A stretch of 64,000 nt of DNA from Streptomyces sp. R41 (lineage in GTDB: Bacteria; Actinomycetota; Actinomycetes; Streptomycetales; Streptomycetaceae): contig NZ_CP163443.1 in NCBI RefSeq assembly GCF_041053055.1, positions 7,547,001-7,611,000 of the forward strand, given 5' to 3'. The position numbers were made by a program, and so were the translations under genes. The notes under the pieces were generated by a model. That model saw only the letters and a list, made by a program, of their open reading frames with translations, had not been told where the DNA came from and searched no databases. Positions 10,154-17,237 of the stretch are shown one piece after another (position 1 is the first letter of the stretch; every line of letters begins with the position of its first letter).

Positions 10154-10840
10154 ATGTCCGAGCAGACAGCGCCGCGCGCGGCGTCCACCACGGCGGACAG
10201 CGCAAAAGGCGACATCGGGCGTCGCATCGCCAGGCGACGCGAGGAACTTGGGCTGACCCGGGAGGAGGCGGCCGCACGGGCGGGCACGGCTCCTGGCTAC
10301 GTCCAGTACCTGGAAGAACGGTCCACCGCGATGCCTGGGACCGCTGCCCTCATCCGGCTCGCCGACGCGCTGGAGACCAGTGTGGCCGCCCTGCGTGGCG
10401 GTGATGCCGACCTGCCACCAGGTATCGGTCGGGCGGCCCGCCACCCCGAGCTCGTCGAACTCAGCGCCGAGGAGTGCCGGGCACGGCTCTCGCGGCACGG
10501 CATCGGAAGGCTCGCGATGGACACGCCGGACGGGCCGATCATCGTGCCCCTCAACTACAGCGTCATCGATGGCGCGATCACCTTCAGGACGGCACCCGAC
10601 GCCGTTCCTGCGACAGCCGTCGGGGCACACGTCGCCTTCGAGGTCGACCACATTGACGAGGCGCTCAGCCAGGGCTGGAGCGTGCTCGTACGCGGCCGTG
10701 CCCGAGCCGTGAGGGAGCGCGACGCCGTGGAACGGCTGAAGGCGCTCGCGTACAGCGGTCCATGGGCAGGCGGCGAGCGTGACATGTGGGTGCGTATCGA
10801 GCCCGACAGCACCACCGGCCGCCGGATCGCGGTGCGCTGA
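10154..10840 (+). CDS. XRE-type HTH fused to pyridoxamine 5'-phosphate oxidase-fold domain
   Basis: The 228-residue protein joins an N-terminal Cro/XRE helix-turn-helix (about 20-76; LTREEAAARAGTAPGYVQYLE) to a flavin/F420-binding split-barrel domain (about 95-225). The latter resembles actinobacterial pyridoxamine-5'-phosphate-oxidase-like proteins such as DosR-regulon Rv2004c/Rv3129-type stress proteins. The combination suggests a redox- or flavin-responsive transcription factor. It shares an operon with the dehydrogenase. Confidence 0.8.
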   Translation: MSEQTAPRAASTTADSAKGDIGRRIARRREELGLTREEAAARAGTAPGYVQYLEERSTAMPGTAALIRLADALETSVAALRGGDADLPPGIGRAARHPELVELSAEECRARLSRHGIGRLAMDTPDGPIIVPLNYSVIDGAITFRTAPDAVPATAVGAHVAFEVDHIDEALSQGWSVLVRGRARAVRERDAVERLKALAYSGPWAGGERDMWVRIEPDSTTGRRIAVR

Positions 10841-10864
10841 CGCCGGTCACCCGCAGGGTCCGAC

Positions 10865-10887
10865 GGGCGGCCAGTCTCCGGCCGCCC
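10865..10887 (+). terminator. Probable hairpin terminator
   Basis: GGGCGGCC-7-GGCCGCCC forms a perfect 8-bp stem 25 bp after the XRE-oxidase fusion gene. There is no U-tract, as is usual in Streptomyces. Confidence 0.5.
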
Positions 10888-10888
10888 T

Positions 10889-10902
10889 GGACCGATGGGC
10901 CC
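10889..10902. promoter_or_regulatory. Candidate DevR/OsdR-type operator (two mismatches)
   Basis: GGACCGATGGGCCC has two mismatches to the island motif. It lies directly after the terminator hairpin and 71 bp before the ATG at 10973. Confidence 0.35.
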
Positions 10903-10972
10903 TCGCCTCCGTCCCTGGCCGCTCCACAGGATGAAAGACGTACCGCTGTACCGCGTGAAAGTGACCTCGGTG

Positions 10973-11412
10973 ATGAATCCCAACGACGACTTCCATGAGC
11001 TCGACCGGCAAGAGTGCCTCCGTCTGCTGGAGGGGGCACCGATCGGCCGCATCGTCCACACGCGCCACGCCTTGCCCGCGGTCCTGCCCGCCAACTTCTG
11101 CCTGGACAGGGTTCCGCGGTACTGCTGCGCACCTCCGCGGACTCCGAGCTGGCCTCCGCCGTCGATGGTGTGGTGGTCGCCTTCGAAGCCGACGAGGTGG
11201 ACGTGACGACCCACTCCGGTTGGAGCGTCGTGGTGACTGGCTGCGCCAGGGTGGTGACCGACCCCGCCGAGCACGCCCGGTTGTCCCTGAGCGGTCCGCG
11301 CCCGTGGGTGGCTGTACGTGAGGAAGTCTTCATCCGCATCGAGTCCGAGTTGGTCACCGGCCGTCAACTCGTCGGAGAACGCACGCTCTACGGGGCCGAC
11401 CTCACCTCCTGA
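10973..11412 (+). pseudogene. Pyridoxamine 5'-phosphate oxidase-fold protein, frameshifted
   Basis: One frame reads MNPNDDFHELDRQECLRLL...VLPANFCLD, the N-terminal half of a split-barrel flavin-binding protein. The second half (GSAVLLRTSADSELA...TGRQLVGERTLYG) continues in another frame from about 11108 to the stop at 11410-11412. A single missing base in the G-rich stretch at 11105-11112 explains the break. If restored the protein would be about 146 residues, the usual family length. An upstream in-frame ATG at 10931 is possible. Either a young pseudogene or a sequencing error. Confidence 0.75.
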
Positions 11413-11492
11413 GTGGTGTCCCTTCGGCGGGAGAGAACCGGCGATGACAGCGACAGTGACAGCCGGGACGCGCGCCCGGCTCTGCACAGCCG

Positions 11493-12119
11493 TCAGCCGG
11501 TCGGTGGCTCCCATGAGAGCCCGTCGCGGACCAGGTCGAAGGCCCTGTCGAGCACGGTGACCGCGTCGTCGCCGGAGTCGGGCTGCCAGCAGGTGACGGC
11601 TGCCTGCTGGGCGGCGAAGGCGACCGCCGCGGTGGTGCGGACGTACAGGTCGCTCTCCGGCAGGCCGGTGCGTGCCGCCACCGCTGCGATGACCGCGTCC
11701 TCGACCGCGCGGTGCGTCTGGGTGATACGCGGCAGCAGTTCGGGGCGCTCGCGCAGGAGCGCCGCGCGCCCCAGCAGGAGTCCGCCGGTGGTGAGTTCGC
11801 CCAGGCGCTCGGCGAGCACCGCGTGGATCGCTTCCAGCGGGGTCTCGTGCGCGGGGCGGTCGGTGATCCGCTGCTGGATCAGAGAGGGGATGCCCTCCTC
11901 CAGCGAGAAGACCGCCTCCTCCTTGGCCGAGAAGTAGTTGAAGAAGGTGCGGGGAGACACACCCGCGTCCGCGCAGATGTCCTCCACCGTGACCGCGTCC
12001 GGGCCGTGCCGACGGAAGAGGGTCACCGCCGAGGCCTGCAGAGCTCTTCTGGTCGCCCGCTTCTTGCGCTCGCGCAACCCCTCCGGAGGGCTGCTCGTCA
12101 CGGGTGTCACGGGTGTCAT
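11493..12119 (-). CDS. TetR-family transcriptional regulator
   Basis: The 208-residue regulator has an N-terminal TetR helix-turn-helix (about 15-70; VTVEDICADAGVSPRTFFNYF) and a helical ligand-binding domain. An in-frame ATG at 12194 would place the operator-like sequence inside the gene, whereas GGGAG precedes the ATG at 12119, which is chosen. It is divergent from an ABC-2-like membrane protein at 12277, the usual arrangement for local repression of an efflux-type gene. Confidence 0.87.
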   Translation of the reverse strand: MTPVTPVTSSPPEGLRERKKRATRRALQASAVTLFRRHGPDAVTVEDICADAGVSPRTFFNYFSAKEEAVFSLEEGIPSLIQQRITDRPAHETPLEAIHAVLAERLGELTTGGLLLGRAALLRERPELLPRITQTHRAVEDAVIAAVAARTGLPESDLYVRTTAAVAFAAQQAAVTCWQPDSGDDAVTVLDRAFDLVRDGLSWEPPTG

Positions 12120-12153
12120 CACACTCCCGGAGTCTACTGTCGTCCCGATTCGG

Positions 12154-12167
12154 TTGCAGCCCTGCAA
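12154..12167. promoter_or_regulatory. Candidate TetR operator
   Basis: TTGCAGCCCTGCAA is a perfect 6-2-6 inverted repeat between the divergent TetR and permease genes. A degenerate second copy (TGCATCACTGCAA, 12171-12183) follows. The spacing of two overlapping palindromes fits cooperative TetR dimers. Confidence 0.5.
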
Positions 12168-12276
12168 AAATGCATCACTGCAAGTTTCTACCATGGGCCC
12201 TTGTGCTGCCGACCGGGCCGGATCGGGTCCTTCCGGCAGCCCCGGTTCGAGCAGCGATCAGCCCGAGGAGGGCCCC

Positions 12277-13431
12277 ATGGCGGAACAGACCGAGCGGCCC
12301 CCCGGCCCGGCCTCGGCCAGAACCCTGGCCGAGGCCCTGTGGTTTCCGGCGGCCCTCTTCCTCGGCTTCCTGTTCTGCTTCGCCCCCGCCCTGCACGCAC
12401 CGCAGCCCCACCACGTGAAGGTGGCGGTCGCGGATCCGGCTGTCGCGCGGAGGATCGGCGGCGAGCTGCGGCGGCAGTATCCCGGCGGTTTCGACATCAC
12501 GGCGGTGACCGACGGGCGGGCAGCCCGGCAGGCGGTGCTGGACCGGCATGCGGCGGCGGGCTTCGTCGCCGACGGCCGGCATCCGGTGCTGTACGTGGCC
12601 AAGGCCAACGGGATGTCGTTCGAACAGACGCTGCGCACCGTGTTCACCGAGGTCGCCGCCCGGAGCCACCAGCGGCTCACGGTCGAGGACGTGGCGCCCA
12701 CCGTGAGCAAGGACCTGCTGGGCTCGACCCTGCTCTACTTCGGGATCGCCTGGAGCGTCCCCGGCTACATCCTCGCGACCACCCTGCTGCGTGTGGTGAC
12801 CTTCAGCCGACGCGGGAAACTGCTGACGATCGTGGGTGCCGCCGCCCTGTTCAGCGTCGCCGACTACCTGATCGGCACGGGCCTCGGCTACCTGCCCGCC
12901 GACCCCTCCGCCATGGCGATCGCCTTCCTGCTCACCACGGCCGTGGCCACCTCCGCCTCGGGTCTGGCCCCCTTCACCCGGCAGTTCTTCCCCGCCGTGG
13001 GCATGGGCCTGTTCATCGTGCTGAGCATCCCCACCAGCGGCGGCGCGGTGGCCGCCCCGATGCTGCCGACGTTCTTCCAGCACATGCACGCGGTAATGCC
13101 CCTGGCCAACGCGGTCGACGCCCTGCGCGGAGTCCTCTACTTCGATGGCGCCGGGGTGCTCGAGCCCGTTCTGGTGCTGTGCGCGTGGATCGCCGCGGGC
13201 GCCGCCCTGCTGGGCCTTGACGCCTGGCTCCGGAACCGCAGGGCGCCCGGCTGTACGCCGACGGCGACCAGGGGGAGGTCGAGGAGCCCCCGGTGGACGA
13301 CCCGGCGCTGGAAATGCCGATCCCCACCGCGCTCCCCGTCCACCGTCACCACCACTTCGGCGAGGCGGTGCCGATGCTGGTCGGCACCGTCCACGACTCC
13401 GAGCCGCGCCCCGTCCGTGGTGCCACAGTGA
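12277..13431 (+). CDS. ABC-2/DUF3533-like membrane protein (frame continues at 13293)
   Basis: The 384-residue reading has an N-terminal membrane helix (about 20-42), an extracytoplasmic domain (about 45-150) and five or six further helices (about 160-320), like YhgE/DUF3533-type ABC-2 permeases. It is divergent from the TetR gene and probably regulated by it; the ATG follows GAGGAGG. After WLRNRRA (about 13245) this frame turns into low-complexity Arg/Ser/Pro. The neighbouring frame instead reads RLYADGDQGEVEEPPVDDPALEM with normal codon use. One missing base near 13245 would fuse both parts, so the last 60 or so residues here are probably not real. Confidence 0.7.
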   Translation: MAEQTERPPGPASARTLAEALWFPAALFLGFLFCFAPALHAPQPHHVKVAVADPAVARRIGGELRRQYPGGFDITAVTDGRAARQAVLDRHAAAGFVADGRHPVLYVAKANGMSFEQTLRTVFTEVAARSHQRLTVEDVAPTVSKDLLGSTLLYFGIAWSVPGYILATTLLRVVTFSRRGKLLTIVGAAALFSVADYLIGTGLGYLPADPSAMAIAFLLTTAVATSASGLAPFTRQFFPAVGMGLFIVLSIPTSGGAVAAPMLPTFFQHMHAVMPLANAVDALRGVLYFDGAGVLEPVLVLCAWIAAGAALLGLDAWLRNRRAPGCTPTATRGRSRSPRWTTRRWKCRSPPRSPSTVTTTSARRCRCWSAPSTTPSRAPSVVPQ

Positions 13432-13652
13432 TCGTCATGGACACCGCGGGCCGGCAACTGCTGCGTACCACGACCGACGAACACGGGGAGTACGCCGCGA
13501 CCGGTCTCCCCGAGGGATACCTCAGCATCGTGGTCTCGTCCGTCGGCCGGAATCCGATGGTCCATCAGAAGCTGCTGCGGCCCGGCTCGGTTGTTCGGGC
13601 AGACTTCGCGTTGCACGGCCGGCGGGACAAGGTGTCGCGACCGGTGCACTAG
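13293..13652 (+). CDS. Carboxypeptidase-regulatory-like (CarbopepD_reg/SdrD B-like) domain, probable C-terminus of the preceding gene
   Basis: A GTG at 13293 with GAGGAG six bases upstream could start a 119-residue protein. It carries a transthyretin-like beta-sandwich (VGTVHDSEPRPVRGATVIVMD, TTTDEHGEYAATGLPEGYLSIVV). Coding-quality sequence continues upstream of this GTG to about 13248 without a start, so the domain is more likely the C-terminus of the membrane protein, separated by a one-base frameshift. Both readings are possible: translational coupling of a small protein, or a disrupted fusion. Confidence 0.55.
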   Translation: MDDPALEMPIPTALPVHRHHHFGEAVPMLVGTVHDSEPRPVRGATVIVMDTAGRQLLRTTTDEHGEYAATGLPEGYLSIVVSSVGRNPMVHQKLLRPGSVVRADFALHGRRDKVSRPVH

Positions 13653-13668
13653 GCATTGCGCGGTGACA

Positions 13669-13890
13669 ACCGGAGCGCTGTCTCGCGTCCGGTCGCTCCG
13701 GTGCGACCGGAGTGCTGTCTCGCGGACCGTGGCTCCGGTGCGACCGGAGCGCTGTCTCGCGGACCGTGGCTCCGGTGCGACCGGAGTGCTGTCTCGCGGG
13801 CCGTGGCTCCGGTGCGACCGGAGTGCTGTCCCGCGGGCCGTGGCTCCGGTGCGACCGGGGCGCTGTCTCGCGTGCCGTCCCGCCGGTGCG
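13669..13890. repeat. Six tandem 37-bp repeats
   Basis: Six contiguous units begin at 13669, 13706, 13743, 13780, 13817 and 13854. Units 2-5 differ by one to three bases; the outer two are more diverged. Each unit junction reads CTCCGGTGCGACCGGAG, a perfect 7-bp stem with a 3-base loop, so the array is a chain of hairpins. The period is not a multiple of three and there are no spacers, so it is neither a coding repeat nor a CRISPR array. It fills most of the 316-bp gap between the disrupted permease and the OsmC gene. Confidence 0.9.
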
Positions 13891-13968
13891 CCGTACGCGC
13901 ACAGCGTCCAACCTCGACCGGGCCGACAACCACGGCGGTCCGCGCCGCGTGACACTAGTGTCGTCGGC

Positions 13969-14409
13969 ATGACCGAAAACACCCTGCGCTCCGTGACCAT
14001 CGAGCGGACCGGCGCCGGCCACTTCACCGCGACGAACGCGCGCGGCGGTGTGATCAGCTTCGGTACCAGTTCCGATCCTCACGACGGCACCGACTTCACC
14101 CCGGTCGAGCTGTTGCTCGCCGCGATCGGTGGCTGCACGGCGGCCGACGTCGATGTCGCCACCGGCCGCCACGCGGAGCCCACGGGGTTCGCCGTCACCG
14201 TGACCGGCGACAAGATCAGTGACGAGCTGGGCAACCGGATGACCGACCTCGTGGTCACCTTCTCCGTCGCTTTCCCGGACGGCGAGCTCGGCGACCGCGC
14301 CCGCGCGATTCTCCCCAGGGCGGTCAAGACCTCCCACGACCGGCTGTGCACGGTCAGCCGCACGGTCGAGATCGGCACGCCCGTCACCGCGACGGTCGCG
14401 GACGCCTGA
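13969..14409 (+). CDS. OsmC-family protein
   Basis: The 146-residue protein has the OsmC/YhfA fold: PVELLLAAIGGCTAADV contains the redox cysteine, and a second candidate follows in HDRLCTVSRTVE. Family members reduce organic hydroperoxides with two cysteines, although the YhfA branch is less well characterised. The ATG at 13969 lies at the point where similarity starts; the longer upstream reading passes through the 37-bp repeats and is rejected. No clear ribosome site precedes it, so it may be leaderless or weakly translated. Confidence 0.85.
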   Translation: MTENTLRSVTIERTGAGHFTATNARGGVISFGTSSDPHDGTDFTPVELLLAAIGGCTAADVDVATGRHAEPTGFAVTVTGDKISDELGNRMTDLVVTFSVAFPDGELGDRARAILPRAVKTSHDRLCTVSRTVEIGTPVTATVADA

Positions 14410-14471
14410 TCCCACCCAACACGACCGCTGATCCCACCCAACACGACCGCTGATCCCACCGAACACGACCG
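14406..14471. repeat. Three tandem 22-bp repeats
   Basis: The unit CTGATCCCACCCAACACGAC plus CG repeats at 14406, 14428 and 14450, with one substitution in the third copy. The first copy contains the TGA stop of the OsmC gene. Confidence 0.9.
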
Positions 14472-14627
14472 CGTAAACGCCGCGTTCCTCCCGCGCGCGA
14501 CGCGGCGGCCCCCGACGGCTTTGCCGTCTCTTTACAACCCGCCCCGCCGCCGCTTCGTCTCTCCGCTCGATCCACAACCCAGCCCACCGAGTCACCGGGT
14601 GGGCGGACCGACGAAAGAGAGCGATTC

Positions 14628-15023
14628 ATGCGCCGAACTGTCCTCAGCGCCATGGCACTCGCGAGCACCGCCGTGCTGGCGAGCACGGTGCCCGCGTTCG
14701 CCGACGGGGCGAGCCCCGCCCCCACGAGCCGCCCGACCGCCACCACCGCACCCGCCCCGGCCACCACCGCCCCGACCCCGGTCCCGACCACCACGTCCGC
14801 GCCGACCAGCGCCGCCCCGGCTCCGAGTGCCGTACCGACGCGGGCGCCGGCCCCGAGCCAGGTCTCCGTCGTACCGAGCGGTGCGCCGGACACCGGTGTG
14901 GCGCCGGTGTCGAAGCGGTCCGGAGCCGACGGCGGGCTGATCGGCGGGGGAGCTGCCGCGGTGTTCGCCGTGGGAGGCGCGGCGGTCTTCGTCGTACGGC
15001 GTCGGCGGGCGACCGGGGCATGA
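14628..15023 (+). CDS. Sortase-anchored type surface protein
   Basis: The 131-residue exported protein has a signal peptide (cleavage near AFADG, residue 26) and a Pro/Thr/Ala-rich stalk (28-85). It ends in a sorting-signal-like tail: APDTG (86-90), hydrophobic segment (103-123) and RRRR. The tail order fits a sortase substrate, but the motif lacks the usual leucine of LPxTG/LAxTG. It overlaps the class F sortase gene by four bases (ATGA), so the two are probably co-translated as enzyme and substrate. Confidence 0.7.
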   Translation: MRRTVLSAMALASTAVLASTVPAFADGASPAPTSRPTATTAPAPATTAPTPVPTTTSAPTSAAPAPSAVPTRAPAPSQVSVVPSGAPDTGVAPVSKRSGADGGLIGGGAAAVFAVGGAAVFVVRRRRATGA

Positions 15024-15631
15024 CCCTGCCCTCCAGGCGCGTCTTCGCCACCGCGGCGATGGCCTCGTTGCTCGTGGGCTGCGGCGGCCACGGGGCCGGC
15101 CGGGCCACGACCGCACGCCCCAGGAGCACGCCGCCGCCTTCGCGGGCCCCCGACAAGTCCGTGCGTGCGCTCGGGCGTTCGGTGCCGGTCGCGTTGCGGA
15201 TCCCCGCCATCGGGGTCGACACCCCGGTCATGCAGCTGGGGTTGGCCTCGGACGGCAGCCTGCAGGTGCCTCCGATCGCGGCGCACGACCGGGCGGGTTG
15301 GTACCGGCATTCGCCGACGCCGGGTCAGGTCGGCCCTTCGGTGGTCCTCGGCCATGTCACGGTCGGCGCGTACGGGGACGGGGTCTTCCGCCACCTCGCG
15401 CGGCTGCGCCGGGGTGACCGGATCGTGGCGCGCCTGGAGAACGGCACGACGGCGGAGTTCGCCGTCACCTCCGTACGGACGGTCGCCAAGGCGGAGTTCC
15501 CCGCCGACGCGGTCTACGGGGACGTGGACCGTCCCGAGCTGCGGCTCATCACGTGCGGCGGCCCCCGTACCGGCGACGGATACCTCGACAACGTCATCGT
15601 CTTCGCGGCGCTGAGCTCCGCGACTCCCTGA
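15020..15631 (+). CDS. Class F sortase
   Basis: The 203-residue protein has the sortase beta-barrel with His112 (VVLGHV), catalytic Cys179 (RLITCGG) and a candidate Arg183, ending YLDNVIVFA, as in class F enzymes of actinobacteria. The N-terminus is lipoprotein-like: twin arginines, a short hydrophobic run and LLVGC (17-21), so it may be lipid-anchored. It would act outside the membrane on sorting signals; the overlapping upstream gene is the obvious candidate substrate. Confidence 0.85.
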   Translation: MTLPSRRVFATAAMASLLVGCGGHGAGRATTARPRSTPPPSRAPDKSVRALGRSVPVALRIPAIGVDTPVMQLGLASDGSLQVPPIAAHDRAGWYRHSPTPGQVGPSVVLGHVTVGAYGDGVFRHLARLRRGDRIVARLENGTTAEFAVTSVRTVAKAEFPADAVYGDVDRPELRLITCGGPRTGDGYLDNVIVFAALSSATP

Positions 15632-15647
15632 CCCGCCCCACCCGGAT

Positions 15648-15681
15648 CCCGGGCCGACGGAACGTACGCCGACGGCCCGGG
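15648..15681 (+). terminator. Probable terminator after the sortase gene
   Basis: CCCGGGCCG and CGGCCCGGG form a perfect 9-bp stem followed by CTCTTT, 16 bp after the sortase stop. Confidence 0.65.
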
Positions 15682-15741
15682 CTCTTTGGCCATGAGTTCT
15701 CTACGAGTTCTCTGCGAGTGCCCTCACGACCATGGAGAGCG

Positions 15742-16233
15742 TTGAAACGGTCCCGCGAGAAGGCAGCGTCCGAGCTGTTCGCCGCCCTCTACCCGCGCCT
15801 CGCCGGCTGGTGCCGTCGGCTGGTCGACGACGACGAGACGGCCCACGAGATCGCCTCGGAGGCGTTCACCCGGCTCTGGGCCCGCTGGACCTCCGTGGCG
15901 GAGCCCCGCGGCTTCCTCTACGTCACCGCGGCCAACCTCGTCCGGGACCACTGGCGAAAGCTCGAACGCGAACGCAGAGCCGTGCGCCGCGCCACCGCCG
16001 AAGCCGCCGTCCGCCCGCAGACCGAACAGGCCGACCCGTCGGTACGCCTGCTCGTGCAGTCGCTGCCGGAACGACTGCGCGTCCCGATCCTGCTGCACTA
16101 CTACGCTGACATGCCGATCCGGGAGGTGTCCGCGCTGACCGGGCGCAAGGAAGGAACCATCAAGGCCGACCTCCACGCGGCCCGCGAACTGCTCCGCGCC
16201 CACCTGAGGAGAAGCCTTGATCACACACTCTGA
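15742..16233 (+). CDS. ECF/sigma-70 family sigma factor
   Basis: The 163-residue sigma factor has region 2 (about 8-70; ELFAALYPRLAGWCRRLVDDDETAHEIASEAF) and region 4 (about 105-155; LPERLRVPILLHYYADMPIREVSALTGRKEGTIKADLHAAR). No ATG fits. A TTG at 15742 with GGAGAG just upstream starts exactly at the family N-terminus. It overlaps the next gene, whose product resembles a membrane anti-sigma factor. Confidence 0.8.
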   Translation: MKRSREKAASELFAALYPRLAGWCRRLVDDDETAHEIASEAFTRLWARWTSVAEPRGFLYVTAANLVRDHWRKLERERRAVRRATAEAAVRPQTEQADPSVRLLVQSLPERLRVPILLHYYADMPIREVSALTGRKEGTIKADLHAARELLRAHLRRSLDHTL

Positions 16234-16669
16234 CGACGATCCGGACTTCGAACCGGACGACCCCCTCGCCGTGATCCTGCGACCCCCCTCCGACTACCTC
16301 GGCCCACCGGCCGGCCGCTACGAGGCGATCCGCCGCGGTGCGGCCCGCCGCAGGCTGCTCCGCTCCGCGGTCGGCGTCGGCCTGGCGTGCGCCGTCGCCG
16401 CTCTCGTCGCGCTGCCCTTCCACCTGACGGCGACTTCCGAGGCGCCCACGTCCCCGACGGTCCCTCTCGCCCCACCGCCCGCGAGCAGTCCTTCGGTCGC
16501 GCCCACTCCGTCGGCGTCGCCCGAGCCGGTCAGTCCTCGCCCCACCGGCAGCACTCGCAGCACCGGCCCCCGTCCCACCGCGAGTACGCGGACCGACAGC
16601 CCCGGCACCCCGACGAGCGCCGTCCCCACCCGCGCGCCGTCGGCGATACCGACCCCCGGGCCGACGTAG
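16217..16669 (+). CDS. Membrane protein, probable anti-sigma-like partner
   Basis: The 150-residue protein starts with TTG (AGGAG six bases before) inside the sigma gene, overlapping by 17 bp. It has an acidic cytoplasmic N-terminus, one transmembrane helix (about 50-70) and an exported tail very rich in Pro, Ser and Thr. There is no zinc-finger HxxxCxxC motif. Topology and translational coupling suggest it restrains or responds with the sigma factor; the tail resembles a cell-wall-spanning stalk. Confidence 0.6.
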   Translation: MITHSDDDPDFEPDDPLAVILRPPSDYLGPPAGRYEAIRRGAARRRLLRSAVGVGLACAVAALVALPFHLTATSEAPTSPTVPLAPPPASSPSVAPTPSASPEPVSPRPTGSTRSTGPRPTASTRTDSPGTPTSAVPTRAPSAIPTPGPT

Positions 16670-16671
16670 TT

Positions 16672-16685
16672 TTGAACATGTTCAA
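16672..16685. promoter_or_regulatory. Perfect 14-bp palindromic operator
   Basis: TTGAACATGTTCAA is fully palindromic and A/T-rich against its surroundings. It ends 21 bp before the ATG at 16707. Such sites are typical of MarR/PadR/TetR-type dimers; the regulator is not adjacent. Confidence 0.55.
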
Positions 16686-16706
16686 GTCGGGGCGTACGCT
16701 CCTGCC

Positions 16707-17237
16707 ATGAGCGACAGAGCCGCCCTTCTCAAGGGCATCCGCGCATGGCTGGTCATCTTTGTCGTCTGCCTGGTGCTCAGCGGCGCCACGGCATTCCCTC
16801 TGGTGCACGAACTCCACTGGACCGAGGACCTGTTGCGGTCCCTCTCGGTGCCCGAGCACCTGCCCGTCCTGATGGACTGGATCGAGCACGTACGCCGCGG
16901 GCTCGACGCCACCGACGCCAAGTACCCCTTCGTGCTGTACGGAACGGACTGGCTGGCGTTCGCGCATCTTGTGATCGCGGTCGCCTTCTACGGGCCGTAC
17001 CGCGACCCGGTGCGCAACATCTGGGTCGTCGAGTTCGGCATGATCGCCTGCGCCGGCATCGTCCCGCTCGCACTGATCTGCGGGCCGATCCGCGGGATCC
17101 CCTTCTGGTGGACCGTCATCGACATGTCCTTCGGCATCATCGGGGTGATCCCGCTGTACGTCGTACGGAAGAAGATCAAGCGGCTCGAGGCGCTCACCCC
17201 GAATCCCGGTCAGGCCGCCCCGGCCCTGGCTACTTGA
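16707..17237 (+). CDS. Four-helix integral membrane protein of unknown function
   Basis: The 176-residue protein has four predicted transmembrane helices (about 12-32, 75-93, 105-123, 128-150) and a short charged tail. It has no catalytic motif that I recognise. The palindrome just upstream suggests tight transcriptional control. Its last 8 bp overlap the convergent serine-hydrolase gene. Confidence 0.65.
   Translation: MSDRAALLKGIRAWLVIFVVCLVLSGATAFPLVHELHWTEDLLRSLSVPEHLPVLMDWIEHVRRGLDATDAKYPFVLYGTDWLAFAHLVIAVAFYGPYRDPVRNIWVVEFGMIACAGIVPLALICGPIRGIPFWWTVIDMSFGIIGVIPLYVVRKKIKRLEALTPNPGQAAPALAT

Noticed and set aside
13669..13890. CRISPR array
   Set aside because: Repeats are directly adjacent with no spacers, and no cas genes are present.
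13591..13968. Longer N-terminus for the OsmC protein
   Set aside because: The extension is translated 37-bp tandem repeat; family similarity begins at the ATG at 13969.
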